Below are positions 8,264 through 16,724 of a stretch of DNA of 64,000 nt, one piece after another. The stretch is taken from positions 1 through 64,000 of the forward strand of contig CAIKGD010000071.1 of NCBI GenBank assembly GCA_903826865.1, in the 5' to 3' direction. How positions within the stretch are numbered: the stretch's first letter is position 1; every line of letters begins with the position of its first letter. A program made the position numbers and the translations under genes. The notes beneath the pieces were generated by a model that was given only the letters and a program-made list of their open reading frames with translations, did not search any database and had not been told where the DNA came from. Source of the stretch: an uncultured Verrucomicrobiota bacterium. Its GTDB lineage: Bacteria; Verrucomicrobiota; Kiritimatiellia; Kiritimatiellales; Tichowtungiaceae.

Positions 8264-9262
8264 TTATTCTCCCCTCAGTTCTTTTTCCATAGGCCGGAAC
8301 TGTGCCAGACAAAGGCGCTTGAACGGGCCTTCGCTCATGCCATAGACAATAGCATTCACAGTCAATGTCAGCTTTTCGACGGGACCGGCGGGCAGACGAC
8401 CCTTCTGAACCGGCGGCTGATCGTGATCGGTTACGCTGAACACCGCATAGCCGACCGGTTCTGTTTTGATGATCGCTTTAAGGTGTCCAATCAGAATGCC
8501 GTCGGCGGGCTTCAACTGCTGGCTGAGCTTTTGCAGAAACTGCTCAACAAGCTGGATGGCGGCAGTATCCGGAGTATCCACCGTCACCGATGCCGCGAAA
8601 ATGGCGGCCTTCGGGAGATTGTTTTCATCGGACAGCTCAACGGCCGGTTTTTTTATTTCAGCCTGAGCGGACAGCGCCGTGATTTTTCCGATCAGCTGAT
8701 CAACATTGGTCCCTTGCTCTGCCGAGACGCAGAGTAATTCGGCGAACGGATTAACCTCCAGCAGGCGCTGCTGAAGTTCGTGAAGCTGTTCCGGCGAAAC
8801 AAGGTCGGTCTTATTGATCGCCACCAGATCGGCAATTTCAATTCCGTCATGGATCAGCGGAATGGAAAAATCACGGAAACGGGGCATCCGCTGAGCGTCG
8901 ACCACCGCAACCATTATTATTTTTTCAATCTCGCCGCTGTAACCGCAAAGACACTGCTGAATCTGTTTGGGTCCGGCGACGCCGGACGGTTCCAGAAAAA
9001 CAATATCCGGCTTCACTTCCCGTTCCAGTTCCAGCAGCGTCTGGATCAGATCGTACCGGAGACTGCAGCAGACACAGCCGGAATAGATTTCGCGGACGGA
9101 CAATCCTTCCGCTTTCAGCAGTTCGCCGTCTACGCCGGTTTTGCCGGCTTCGTTTTCGATAATGGCGACTTTAAGCCCCTGCCCGCTGAAGGTTTTGGCC
9201 AGTGCAAGCAGCAAGGTAGTCTTGCCGCTTCCCAGAAATCCGCTGATGACGATGAGTTTCAT
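8264..9262 (-). CDS. G3E GTPase with intact CxCC motif (second copy)
   Basis: The start MKLIVISGFLGSGKTT has a good Shine-Dalgarno sequence (AAGGGG) and gives 332 residues. Walker A GFLGSGKTT, the metal motif GCVCC (about residues 62-66), EPSGVAGP and NKTD are all present. COG0523/HypB-like GTPases deliver metals such as Ni or insert cofactors. Here it sits between DUF3786 and the Zn-ribbon gene, with gaps of 7 and 2 bases, inside the CODH/ACS operon. Since acetyl-CoA synthase and CODH both need nickel, nickel loading is the most natural role, but this is inference. Confidence 0.86.
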   Translation of the reverse strand: MKLIVISGFLGSGKTTLLLALAKTFSGQGLKVAIIENEAGKTGVDGELLKAEGLSVREIYSGCVCCSLRYDLIQTLLELEREVKPDIVFLEPSGVAGPKQIQQCLCGYSGEIEKIIMVAVVDAQRMPRFRDFSIPLIHDGIEIADLVAINKTDLVSPEQLHELQQRLLEVNPFAELLCVSAEQGTNVDQLIGKITALSAQAEIKKPAVELSDENNLPKAAIFAASVTVDTPDTAAIQLVEQFLQKLSQQLKPADGILIGHLKAIIKTEPVGYAVFSVTDHDQPPVQKGRLPAGPVEKLTLTVNAIVYGMSEGPFKRLCLAQFRPMEKELRGE

Positions 9263-9269
9263 TTTCCCC

Positions 9270-9869
9270 TTAGAAAAGACCGAAGCAGATGCGGCCTGCC
9301 AGCACGGCGGCATCTTCGGCGCAGAAGGCGCGTTTGACAGGCATATTAAAAAACAGCTCCGCTTCTGCCGGAAATTCATCGTCGCCGAGGCGGTAAATCA
9401 GGGTGACATAAAGGCAGCCGATGGCATGAATCCGGGCGCTGAAATCGCCGTGTTCCAAAGGTTGGAAATCGAAACGGCTCATGGCAACTTTCAGATCGTC
9501 CAGCCGGTTTCCGTAGCGTTTGACCAGCGGTTTAACCGTGCGGGAAAGAAAAGGTTCGAGATAGAAAGCGCCGCCGGGAAAATCGCGGAAGGTGATCAGC
9601 TCGTCCGAAGGAGTCAGCGGCAGGTCGCACAACAGCAGATGAAGAATCAGAATACGGTCGCCTTCTTTGGCGGGAGCGCCGGTTTTACTGTTCACCAGTT
9701 CGAAGGCATCGGTGGTCAGCTCAAAATCGGTACCGAACGCCCGCAGCTTCAAACGCCCGTCAACCGGCGCCGGAAGTTTTAAAGCCGCGCACCGTACCGC
9801 CAGATCAACCTGTTTCAGTTTGTTGACAGCCTGCCGGATCGCTTCTGCCTGTGCGTCCTGTTTTGACAT
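9270..9869 (-). CDS. DUF3786 protein of the CODH/ACS operon
   Basis: The 199-residue soluble protein carries the DUF3786 pattern: LLCDLPLTPSDELITFRDFPG, then FYLEPFLSRTVKPLVKRYG, then a late segment LGDDEFPAEAELFF. The family is found beside CODH/ACS and corrinoid genes, and its biochemical role is not established to my knowledge. It starts 2 bases after the RACo stop, so translation is probably coupled. Codons for D-F-Q-P-L-E-H coincide with a copy of the dispersed palindrome (9453-9467). Confidence 0.82.
   Translation of the reverse strand: MSKQDAQAEAIRQAVNKLKQVDLAVRCAALKLPAPVDGRLKLRAFGTDFELTTDAFELVNSKTGAPAKEGDRILILHLLLCDLPLTPSDELITFRDFPGGAFYLEPFLSRTVKPLVKRYGNRLDDLKVAMSRFDFQPLEHGDFSARIHAIGCLYVTLIYRLGDDEFPAEAELFFNMPVKRAFCAEDAAVLAGRICFGLF
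9453..9467. repeat. Dispersed palindrome copy in DUF3786 gene
   Basis: TTCCAAAGGTTGGAA, a perfect 6-bp-arm palindrome, read in frame as F-Q-P-L-E. It is the only copy found between 1 and 29 kb. Confidence 0.6.
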
Positions 9870-9871
9870 GG

Positions 9872-11776
9872 TTACTTCATTGCCGCGTGAACGGTGGGAA
9901 ACAGATAGGGATCCGTGTGCGGCAGGAACAGAGCGGCCGTGTACTGATCCATATAGGCCGGATCCGAACTCAATTCGATATACGTCATGCGGTTGGCCAG
10001 TTCGATCTGCCGCTGGTAATAGTCGCGGGAGACGAGCGTCATATACGAACCCATGAGCGAGGAGTTGCCGATATATTTGAATTTATCGCGCGGGAGGTCG
10101 GGGATCAGCCCAAGCACCGTTGCTTTATCGAGATCAAGAAAACGGCCGAACCCGCCTGCAATGTAGATGCACGTCAGGTCATTAAACGTCATTCCGACCT
10201 GTTTCAGCATCAGGGCGCAGGCGGAATAAATGGCAGCCTTGGTGCGAATGATGTTTTCGATATCGCTTTCGCTGATGCGAAGCGCCTTGCCGGTACCGCT
10301 CTCTTCCGCGGTAGCCACGATATAAAAAGCACTGCGCCCGGAAAATTCAATCGCCGGCGACGGTTTGTCCCGGTTCAGCTTTCCGGCGGAATCAATCCAG
10401 CCCGCCAGAAAAAGATCAGCCAGCAGCGCGATCATGCCGGATCCGCAAATGCCCAGCGGTTTTGTGTCGCCGACCGTCCATTTCCGGCAGACGCCCGTGG
10501 CGGGATCCACTTCAACGCGTTCGATGGCACCAAGAGCGGCGCGCATGCCGCAGTCAATGCCGCCGCCTTCAAAAGCCGGCCCGGCGGAGCAGGCGCAAGC
10601 CATCAGAAAGTCGCAATTACCGACGACAATTTCCCCGTTGGTGCCAATGTCAATAAAGAGGTTCACGTCAGGGCTGTCTGTCGCCAGATCCGTGCAAAGC
10701 AGCCCGGCGGTGATGTCCCCGCCTACATAACTGCCGACGCACGGGGAAAGGCAGACGCGCGAATCGGGATTGATTTCGATGCCGACTTCCGAGGCCGGAA
10801 GATAGAGCGACTTCATAATCGTCGGCGTATACGGATCAAGCCGGATATATTCGGGGTTCAGGCCGAGCAGCAGATGCAGCATGGTCGTATTGCCGGAAAT
10901 GACCGCATTGCAGATTTCCGACGGCAGCACATCGTGCGCTCCGGTCGCTTTTTTGATCAGCCCGTTGATTGTTTTCAGAACGCGGACGCGAAGTTCTTCA
11001 CGCCGTTCAGGCTGCCGCGCATAATTGATCCGGCTGATGACATCCAGACCGCAGGCTATCTGGCCGTTGTAGTCGGAGTGCGTGACGATGATTTTCCCCA
11101 CTTCGAGGGAAACCAGCTGCACCGCAACGGTGGTCGTGCCGATATCCACGGCGATGCCGTAATTGCGAACCGTGCCGTCACTCGGTTCAACGCGCAGGAC
11201 GTGAATCCGGCTGCCTTCGCGTACCAGCGAGACGGTTACCCGCCCATTATCTATCCGCAGCGTATCGGCCAGTCCGCGCAGTACGTTGATGGAACAGGCC
11301 ACGTCGTATTGACCCCAGTCGTGCTGAATAGCGCGCGTGAACCGGTCGAAATCTGAAAGCCCGTCCTCCAGTCCGGCCGGAGGAACTTCAATCATCCATT
11401 TCACCGCCAGCGGATCAAACTCCCACTTGTCCGGCAGCAGTTCGCGGCGGATCAGACATTCCTCTTCCAGCGATTCGACAAACTTCCCGCCGTCCCATCC
11501 GGTTCGCTGCGGAGTTTCAACGGTGACATCGTCATGGAGAATTTTTGTTTTGCAGGCCAGCACATAGCCGTCCGCAACCAGCTCCTGCGAAAGCGCGCCC
11601 AGACTCTGGGAATCAACGGAGCCGGCCAGAATGCGTACCATGCACTTGCCGCAGGTGCCCTTCCCGCCGCACGGTGCGTCAATGGATACATCGGCCAGCC
11701 GGGCGCATTCCAGCAGGCTGGAACCGGCTGCGGCCTCGATGCTCTTTTCCGACGGCTGGAAGGTTACAACGGGCAT
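9872..11776 (-). CDS. RACo: ATP-dependent reductive activator of the corrinoid iron-sulfur protein
   Basis: Starting at MPVVTFQPSEK, the protein has about 634 residues. An N-terminal 2Fe-2S ferredoxin domain shows APCGGKGTCGKC plus a later ACKT cysteine. An ASKHA-type ATPase follows, with DIGTTTVAVQL, ISGNTTMLHLLL, DIGTNGEIVVG and IYIAGGFGRF. RACo proteins use ATP to return inactive Co(II) corrinoid to Co(I). The gene follows acsC, so this copy most likely serves the CoFeSP. The longer frame reaching 11869 has an N-terminus encoded by a repeat and is not credible. Confidence 0.9.
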   Translation of the reverse strand: MPVVTFQPSEKSIEAAAGSSLLECARLADVSIDAPCGGKGTCGKCMVRILAGSVDSQSLGALSQELVADGYVLACKTKILHDDVTVETPQRTGWDGGKFVESLEEECLIRRELLPDKWEFDPLAVKWMIEVPPAGLEDGLSDFDRFTRAIQHDWGQYDVACSINVLRGLADTLRIDNGRVTVSLVREGSRIHVLRVEPSDGTVRNYGIAVDIGTTTVAVQLVSLEVGKIIVTHSDYNGQIACGLDVISRINYARQPERREELRVRVLKTINGLIKKATGAHDVLPSEICNAVISGNTTMLHLLLGLNPEYIRLDPYTPTIMKSLYLPASEVGIEINPDSRVCLSPCVGSYVGGDITAGLLCTDLATDSPDVNLFIDIGTNGEIVVGNCDFLMACACSAGPAFEGGGIDCGMRAALGAIERVEVDPATGVCRKWTVGDTKPLGICGSGMIALLADLFLAGWIDSAGKLNRDKPSPAIEFSGRSAFYIVATAEESGTGKALRISESDIENIIRTKAAIYSACALMLKQVGMTFNDLTCIYIAGGFGRFLDLDKATVLGLIPDLPRDKFKYIGNSSLMGSYMTLVSRDYYQRQIELANRMTYIELSSDPAYMDQYTAALFLPHTDPYLFPTVHAAMK

Positions 11777-11783
11777 AGGGATA

Positions 11784-11896
11784 ATTATGAAAGATGAACT
11801 ATGAGAGATGAAAACGGGTCTGCGACGCTGCTGACAAAAAGGCCAACGCCGTTTGAGTTCCGGTTTCACAGTTCATATTTCATCCTTCATCTTTCC
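11784..11896. repeat. Inverted repeat of short words (GATGAA type) inside the operon
   Basis: The left arm (11784-11813) repeats ATGAAAGATGAACTATGAG-like words and the right arm (11863-11896) carries the complementary TTCATATTTCATCCTTCATC series. It fills the gap between acsC and the RACo gene and could act as an mRNA hairpin or attenuator within the operon. Confidence 0.7.
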
Positions 11897-11897
11897 G

Positions 11898-13247
11898 TTA
11901 AAGATACTTTGAATACACGGCCTTGACCCAGCTTTCCATATCGCTGGCTTCCTGCGCTCCCACCACGACTTTCCATCCTGGCATGCACTCCTGCAGCTCG
12001 CCGCTGATCTGCGCCACGTAGCCCGGAATAACAATTTCACGGGTCGTGACTTTGTTATCGAGGTCGATGGATTTGCAGAACTTGGCAATCGCCGCGCCGG
12101 AGAATTTTCCGGCGGCCCAGGCCGTCAGCACGCTCATGCCTTCGCATTCCGGAATCACCAGCCAGGCATTCAAGCCGCTGTTTTCAATTTCGCCGGACAC
12201 AATGAAGTAGGTCAGCGAGAAATTGGTGGTGACAAATACCGGCGAGTCTTTGGTCGGCTCACCGATTTCATAGAGCTTCGGCTCAACCTGAATCGGCTTC
12301 TGCGGATCGGTGTACATGTTCTGCCGGAGGCTCATCATCGGAACCAGCTGTGCCGGATCAAAGGACGGCAGTACGCACACGCCGCCGTATTTTGAAATTT
12401 CATTAACCGCCACAACACTTTCTTCAAGCATGCTGGATTTGGGAACGATATGCAGTGTCGGATATCCCAGCGGCTTAAAGCTGTCTTTCAGCGCGGCGCG
12501 GCGGGCAATCGAGTTGGTCTGGAACAGTTCGGAGAGCGAACCGGTCTGATATTGAAGAATCAGATCGTTGAACCCGGCGTCCTTGATCTTCGCGGTCAGC
12601 GCAGTCAAGGCATTGAGATCCGGCGCGGTGACGGCCAGTGCATGGCCGTTGCCGGCGGCGACTTTCACGAGAGTCTCTGCGGTTTCAGGCGTGGCGGACG
12701 CCAGAATGCTGCGCGAACCTTTAACCGCTTCGGCGGCGGCGGTAAGCTGTGCAACATCCGTGCTGTTAATCACCAGCGGACGGCCGGTAACTTCGTACGC
12801 CTTTTTGCAAAGCGCCGCAAACGTCGCCGCATTGCCGGACTTGCAGGTAACGCACACCGCATCAATGGACAGCAGTTCGCCGACGCGATCCAGTTCATAC
12901 TCTTTGATGGACCGGAGCGTTTTGTCTATATCCGCCGCCGCATCGGTGTCATTGACGTTGATCGCCATCGCCGTCTGATTCACGAAGGTTTTTTCGTGGC
13001 GGTAGAGAACGGTTTCGTCGCCCAGCGAAAACGCCTTGTCCGTGCCGATCTGAATCTTTTTAACCGGCGGCTCGCTGGCGGCGCCCAGAATCTGTTTCGC
13101 TTCATCGGAAGCGTAAGGACATTCTGAGAGTTCCGCTTTCTGCGCAGCCAGTTTCATTGCGAACGCGAGACATGTATTCGAGCCGCACTCTTTACAGTTC
13201 GTTTTCGGCAGCAGTTTCTGTATTTGTAAGCCTGTCAGTTTTGCCAT
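11898..13247 (-). CDS. acsC: Corrinoid iron-sulfur protein, large subunit
   Basis: The 449-residue protein is the gamma subunit of CoFeSP, which carries the methyl group on cobalt to acetyl-CoA synthase. The N-terminal 4Fe-4S motif C-K-E-C-x4-C with a fourth Cys at SECPY lies within residues 18-43. The TIM-barrel and corrinoid-binding C-terminal domain follow, with normal overall length. It is 27 bases downstream of the AcsB-AcsD fusion gene, matching the two-subunit CoFeSP if the fused AcsD part is its partner. Confidence 0.95.
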   Translation of the reverse strand: MAKLTGLQIQKLLPKTNCKECGSNTCLAFAMKLAAQKAELSECPYASDEAKQILGAASEPPVKKIQIGTDKAFSLGDETVLYRHEKTFVNQTAMAINVNDTDAAADIDKTLRSIKEYELDRVGELLSIDAVCVTCKSGNAATFAALCKKAYEVTGRPLVINSTDVAQLTAAAEAVKGSRSILASATPETAETLVKVAAGNGHALAVTAPDLNALTALTAKIKDAGFNDLILQYQTGSLSELFQTNSIARRAALKDSFKPLGYPTLHIVPKSSMLEESVVAVNEISKYGGVCVLPSFDPAQLVPMMSLRQNMYTDPQKPIQVEPKLYEIGEPTKDSPVFVTTNFSLTYFIVSGEIENSGLNAWLVIPECEGMSVLTAWAAGKFSGAAIAKFCKSIDLDNKVTTREIVIPGYVAQISGELQECMPGWKVVVGAQEASDMESWVKAVYSKYL

Positions 13248-13274
13248 GATCTGAATCTCCGATCTTTCAATAAG

Positions 13275-16200
13275 TTAATTAGCCATCAGCTTGCTGATTG
13301 TACGTTTCGCTGCCATCGCCGCTTCCGGGTTATACATGATCAGCAGGTCGGCACCGGCATAAAGCAGGCTGACCGCTGTATTCAGTTCCCAGGCCGCAGC
13401 CCGCTTGGCAAGGTCGCCCCAGAGCGGGAAGTCCTTTTCTTCCGCTTTGCATTCCTTGATCTTTATGCACTCCTGGCCGGGCGAAACAATCAGCGGTGCA
13501 CACAGCAGCTTGTCGCCGCCGAGCGCCGTTTGACGGATGCGCTCCATCACCGAGTAGGTGTATTCGATACCGTAACCGATCGCGCCGGTCATCGGATCCA
13601 TCACGATCTGCTCCTTCTTCAGGTCCATATTGGTCAGCAGAATATTCAGCTGTTTGCCGATATTGACGTCAATCGGGCTTTGGGCGACGAGCGTGTGACC
13701 GTAGGCCATCGCCGCACCGGCAATCGTCCGGTAGTTATCCTGTTCCACCCAGTTCAGCAGCAGGTTTTCGCCGGCGCAGGCTTGCGCCACCGCTTTCAGC
13801 ACTTCGTTGTTTTTCTCGAAGTGACTGTGGCCGGTGATGATCAGCGGAACGCCGACCGCACTCAGCACCTGTTTGACCAGCTTGACGGAGTCTTCAACGC
13901 TCCGGTTGCCTTTTTCAGGATGGGTTCCTTCTAGGCGGACGCTGATTAGATCGGCGCCGTATTTATCAACCAGCACCCTGGCCATTTCCGCCGGATTATC
14001 AAGCAGACTGCCGTAGATGTTGCGCAGTACCGGCGGATATTTGGCGCTGACCAGATCGTAGACTTCCATCGCCACCAGCGGACGGTTCGGCATGGTGCCT
14101 TCCCAATGATGGAACGGCATGGCCGAAGCTCCGCCGATCTTGTGGGTTACTGTGCGGGTGCCACCTTCGGCTTTGGTCGCGCCCAGCTTGACTTCCCAGA
14201 GCGGTGTGTCGGCCGTCTCTTTCCTGATTTTAAAAGACGTCACTTTACTCAGGCGTTCGGCCGCCGATGATTTAACTTCAACCGTTTCGGTCGCGGCCGG
14301 TTCGGCCGATGAAACGGCCGGAGTTTCGCCAAGAAACTTCGAACTCAGCGTGCCGATGATGTCGCGCACAATCTGCTGAGTCAGTCCGGCTTTGACCTCC
14401 GCCAGAATTGACTTCTTAAGCGTTTCAATCGCGGCAACGTCAAGCACGGCACCGGAAACCGGAGCGGGTTCAGCCGCTTTCACAGCCGGAGCAGCAACCT
14501 CTGCTTTCTCGGGTTTGGCTTCCGTCTCCGCCGACTGGGCGTAGTTGGCCATGTCATCCATGGACACGGCCGGATGGCCTACTTTTTCCATGTGGGCGCG
14601 GATCGCGGCGGCATCCGTAGCGATCGTTTCGTCCGCGATCTGATCCATCAGATTCGGTGCGCCCTGTTCCGCAAAACGTTTGTTCAGATCGTCTTTCAAC
14701 AGCTCCTTGAGTTCTTTCGGCATCCAGACCAGGCGCTTGAAGCCGCCTTCCGCACCGAGGAATTTACGGGAAGTCAGGAAGACCTTTCCGCAACCCATGA
14801 AACCAGGAGTCTGCTGACCGCCGCCGACGTTTCCGGCCAGCGTAGAGAAAGTCATGCCGACCGGCGTGTCGCCCTGAAACTCGCGATTGACCACCATCAC
14901 GCCGTTCAGCTCGGGAACGTAGGCGCAGATCGCTTCAAAGCAGCCGCAGCTGGTCATCGGACGATCCATGATGGAGTAAGCGCAGAAGGTTTCGATATTC
15001 TTATGGCTGTTCGAATAAACGTATTCGTTGATTCCGCCCCAGATGCCTTTCACCGGATCAAGACATTCGCCTTTCTTGACCGGCTGGTTCGGGCCGGTTT
15101 CGTCAATTTCGTAAGCCGCTTTGCCGTCCAGCCAGTTGTAGGCGCCGCACAGGCCGAGACGCTCGGGCGTGATGATACACACATGATCCGGCGCAAAGGA
15201 CTGGCAGAGCAGACAGGAGTAGAAGGTCTCGACCGACTCGTCCGTCATCGCTTCAAGACGGCGGTTGCGTTCGTCATACACTTTGCGGGCGACCTTGACG
15301 CGGCGTTCCACTTCGTCGGGATCGGTAACCATCGTGACTTTGACTTTGTCCACAATTGCCGGATATTCCGAAAGCAGTTTGGCGTGCAGGATTTCCCCGT
15401 AATGTTTCAGGCGCAAACCTTTTTTGAAGCCTTCCTTGGAAACGCGGGTCCAGACGATATCGCGCTGGCCCATGTGCCAGATACCTTCCGCGCCGTTCAC
15501 CAGATGATGAATCTGGCGTTCCAGAATCGGCTCGAAATCGGACTGCATTTTGCGCCCGGCCACTTCGACCCAGATGGCAAGCGGCATGGCCGTTCCTGCC
15601 GGAACCGTATCAATATCCGGACCGATAAGTTCAATATCGCCGTCGTTGATCTGATCCATTTCAACGGAGGTCACGAATTCAAACGCGGTGGTCAGGTTGC
15701 CGCCGAATTCCGCATGGACATCCTGTTTACGGATGCGTTCGCCTTCGAACGCGGGGCCGTAGGCCACCGGTACCGGCACATGCGTGATCTTAATTTTGCA
15801 GCCGCGGATTTCGAGCGCACGATCCACCATCTCGTCGGGTTTGACGTTGGCTACCACGTGTTCGTAGGTACAGACACCGGTCGGCAGAATTTCAGGAATG
15901 TCGGTATCGGCGATAACCGGGAAGCCGTAGTTGATGGCTCCGGCGGCGGCGGCGTATTTGTCGCTGGTCACTTCGCCGAAGGCCAGCACGAACGCAAAGA
16001 TGCGGTCTTTGTTGTACTTCAGGTTCGCGGCGAAATCACCGGGCTTGACGCCGCCGAAGGCCAGCGCCGCGCGGTTGGCAAAACCAAGCGCATAAATCAG
16101 CGACGAGACATCCTTACCGAAAGGAACCAGACGGGTTTCCCATCCGAGTTGAACGCCCTCTTCGGCCAGCTGGTCGGCGAAGGTTTTCCCGCCGACGCCG

Positions 16201-16724
16201 CCGCCCATGAAAACATAGATGTTTTTTTGCTGAAGATCTTTGGCGATTTTCACCGCGATCGCGTTGGTCGGAGCCAGACCGGTGATCGCTGCAAAGCCCG
16301 GCGCGCTGCCGTCCACAAATTCGACACCGCGTTCGCGCATGATGACGTCGTTAGCCGCGCCGAGATAAATCCCGTCCACCGGATTCGGGCCGATGACATA
16401 TTTACAGGCTTCGATAATTTCGCAGGCGAACAGCGCGGCGGCGCCGGCATCCAGTGTGGCACCAAGATACGGTAGCCAGACTTTTTCGGTCGGCCGCGCC
16501 GGCAGATACTGCTTGGCCAGATTCAGCACCCGGCGCATGTCGGCCAGTGTTGAAACTTTTTCGCCGGTGAATGAATAGATCACCGGCAGGTAATAGGCCG
16601 TGTCCGGCAGGGCGACCGGAAAGTCAATTCCCTTGGCTTTAATCGCCTCATCCAGCTTGGATTCCGCCTTGGCGACCCACTCGATCGCCCCGTCAATGGC
16701 GCTGGTGCAAATAATTTTAGACAT
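13275..16724 (-). CDS. Fusion of acetyl-CoA synthase (AcsB) and CoFeSP small subunit (AcsD)
   Basis: The single 1149-residue frame has two enzymes. Residues 1 to about 725 are bacterial-type AcsB with its N-terminal CODH-binding domain. A-cluster cysteines appear as SCLLCQSFAPDHVC plus a Cys in GLCGAYNW (about 503-530), and CGCFE is at about 593. Residues about 835-1149 are AcsD, the TIM-barrel small subunit of the corrinoid iron-sulfur protein (from SFKIRKETADTPLWEVK to SLLYAGADLLIMYNPEAA). An Ala/Pro/Glu-rich linker of about 100 residues joins them. These are normally separate genes. The start overlaps the acsA stop by 8 bases and has a GGAGAG ribosome site. No internal stop or frame change is visible. 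Confidence 0.93.
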   Translation of the reverse strand: MSKIICTSAIDGAIEWVAKAESKLDEAIKAKGIDFPVALPDTAYYLPVIYSFTGEKVSTLADMRRVLNLAKQYLPARPTEKVWLPYLGATLDAGAAALFACEIIEACKYVIGPNPVDGIYLGAANDVIMRERGVEFVDGSAPGFAAITGLAPTNAIAVKIAKDLQQKNIYVFMGGGVGGKTFADQLAEEGVQLGWETRLVPFGKDVSSLIYALGFANRAALAFGGVKPGDFAANLKYNKDRIFAFVLAFGEVTSDKYAAAAGAINYGFPVIADTDIPEILPTGVCTYEHVVANVKPDEMVDRALEIRGCKIKITHVPVPVAYGPAFEGERIRKQDVHAEFGGNLTTAFEFVTSVEMDQINDGDIELIGPDIDTVPAGTAMPLAIWVEVAGRKMQSDFEPILERQIHHLVNGAEGIWHMGQRDIVWTRVSKEGFKKGLRLKHYGEILHAKLLSEYPAIVDKVKVTMVTDPDEVERRVKVARKVYDERNRRLEAMTDESVETFYSCLLCQSFAPDHVCIITPERLGLCGAYNWLDGKAAYEIDETGPNQPVKKGECLDPVKGIWGGINEYVYSNSHKNIETFCAYSIMDRPMTSCGCFEAICAYVPELNGVMVVNREFQGDTPVGMTFSTLAGNVGGGQQTPGFMGCGKVFLTSRKFLGAEGGFKRLVWMPKELKELLKDDLNKRFAEQGAPNLMDQIADETIATDAAAIRAHMEKVGHPAVSMDDMANYAQSAETEAKPEKAEVAAPAVKAAEPAPVSGAVLDVAAIETLKKSILAEVKAGLTQQIVRDIIGTLSSKFLGETPAVSSAEPAATETVEVKSSAAERLSKVTSFKIRKETADTPLWEVKLGATKAEGGTRTVTHKIGGASAMPFHHWEGTMPNRPLVAMEVYDLVSAKYPPVLRNIYGSLLDNPAEMARVLVDKYGADLISVRLEGTHPEKGNRSVEDSVKLVKQVLSAVGVPLIITGHSHFEKNNEVLKAVAQACAGENLLLNWVEQDNYRTIAGAAMAYGHTLVAQSPIDVNIGKQLNILLTNMDLKKEQIVMDPMTGAIGYGIEYTYSVMERIRQTALGGDKLLCAPLIVSPGQECIKIKECKAEEKDFPLWGDLAKRAAAWELNTAVSLLYAGADLLIMYNPEAAMAAKRTISKLMAN

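Noticed and set aside
13275-16724. The AcsB-AcsD fusion as a frameshift or missing stop artefact
   Set aside because: The linker is in frame, Ala/Pro/Glu-rich like true interdomain linkers, and no Shine-Dalgarno plus start stands out near the AcsD beginning. It cannot be fully excluded without reads.
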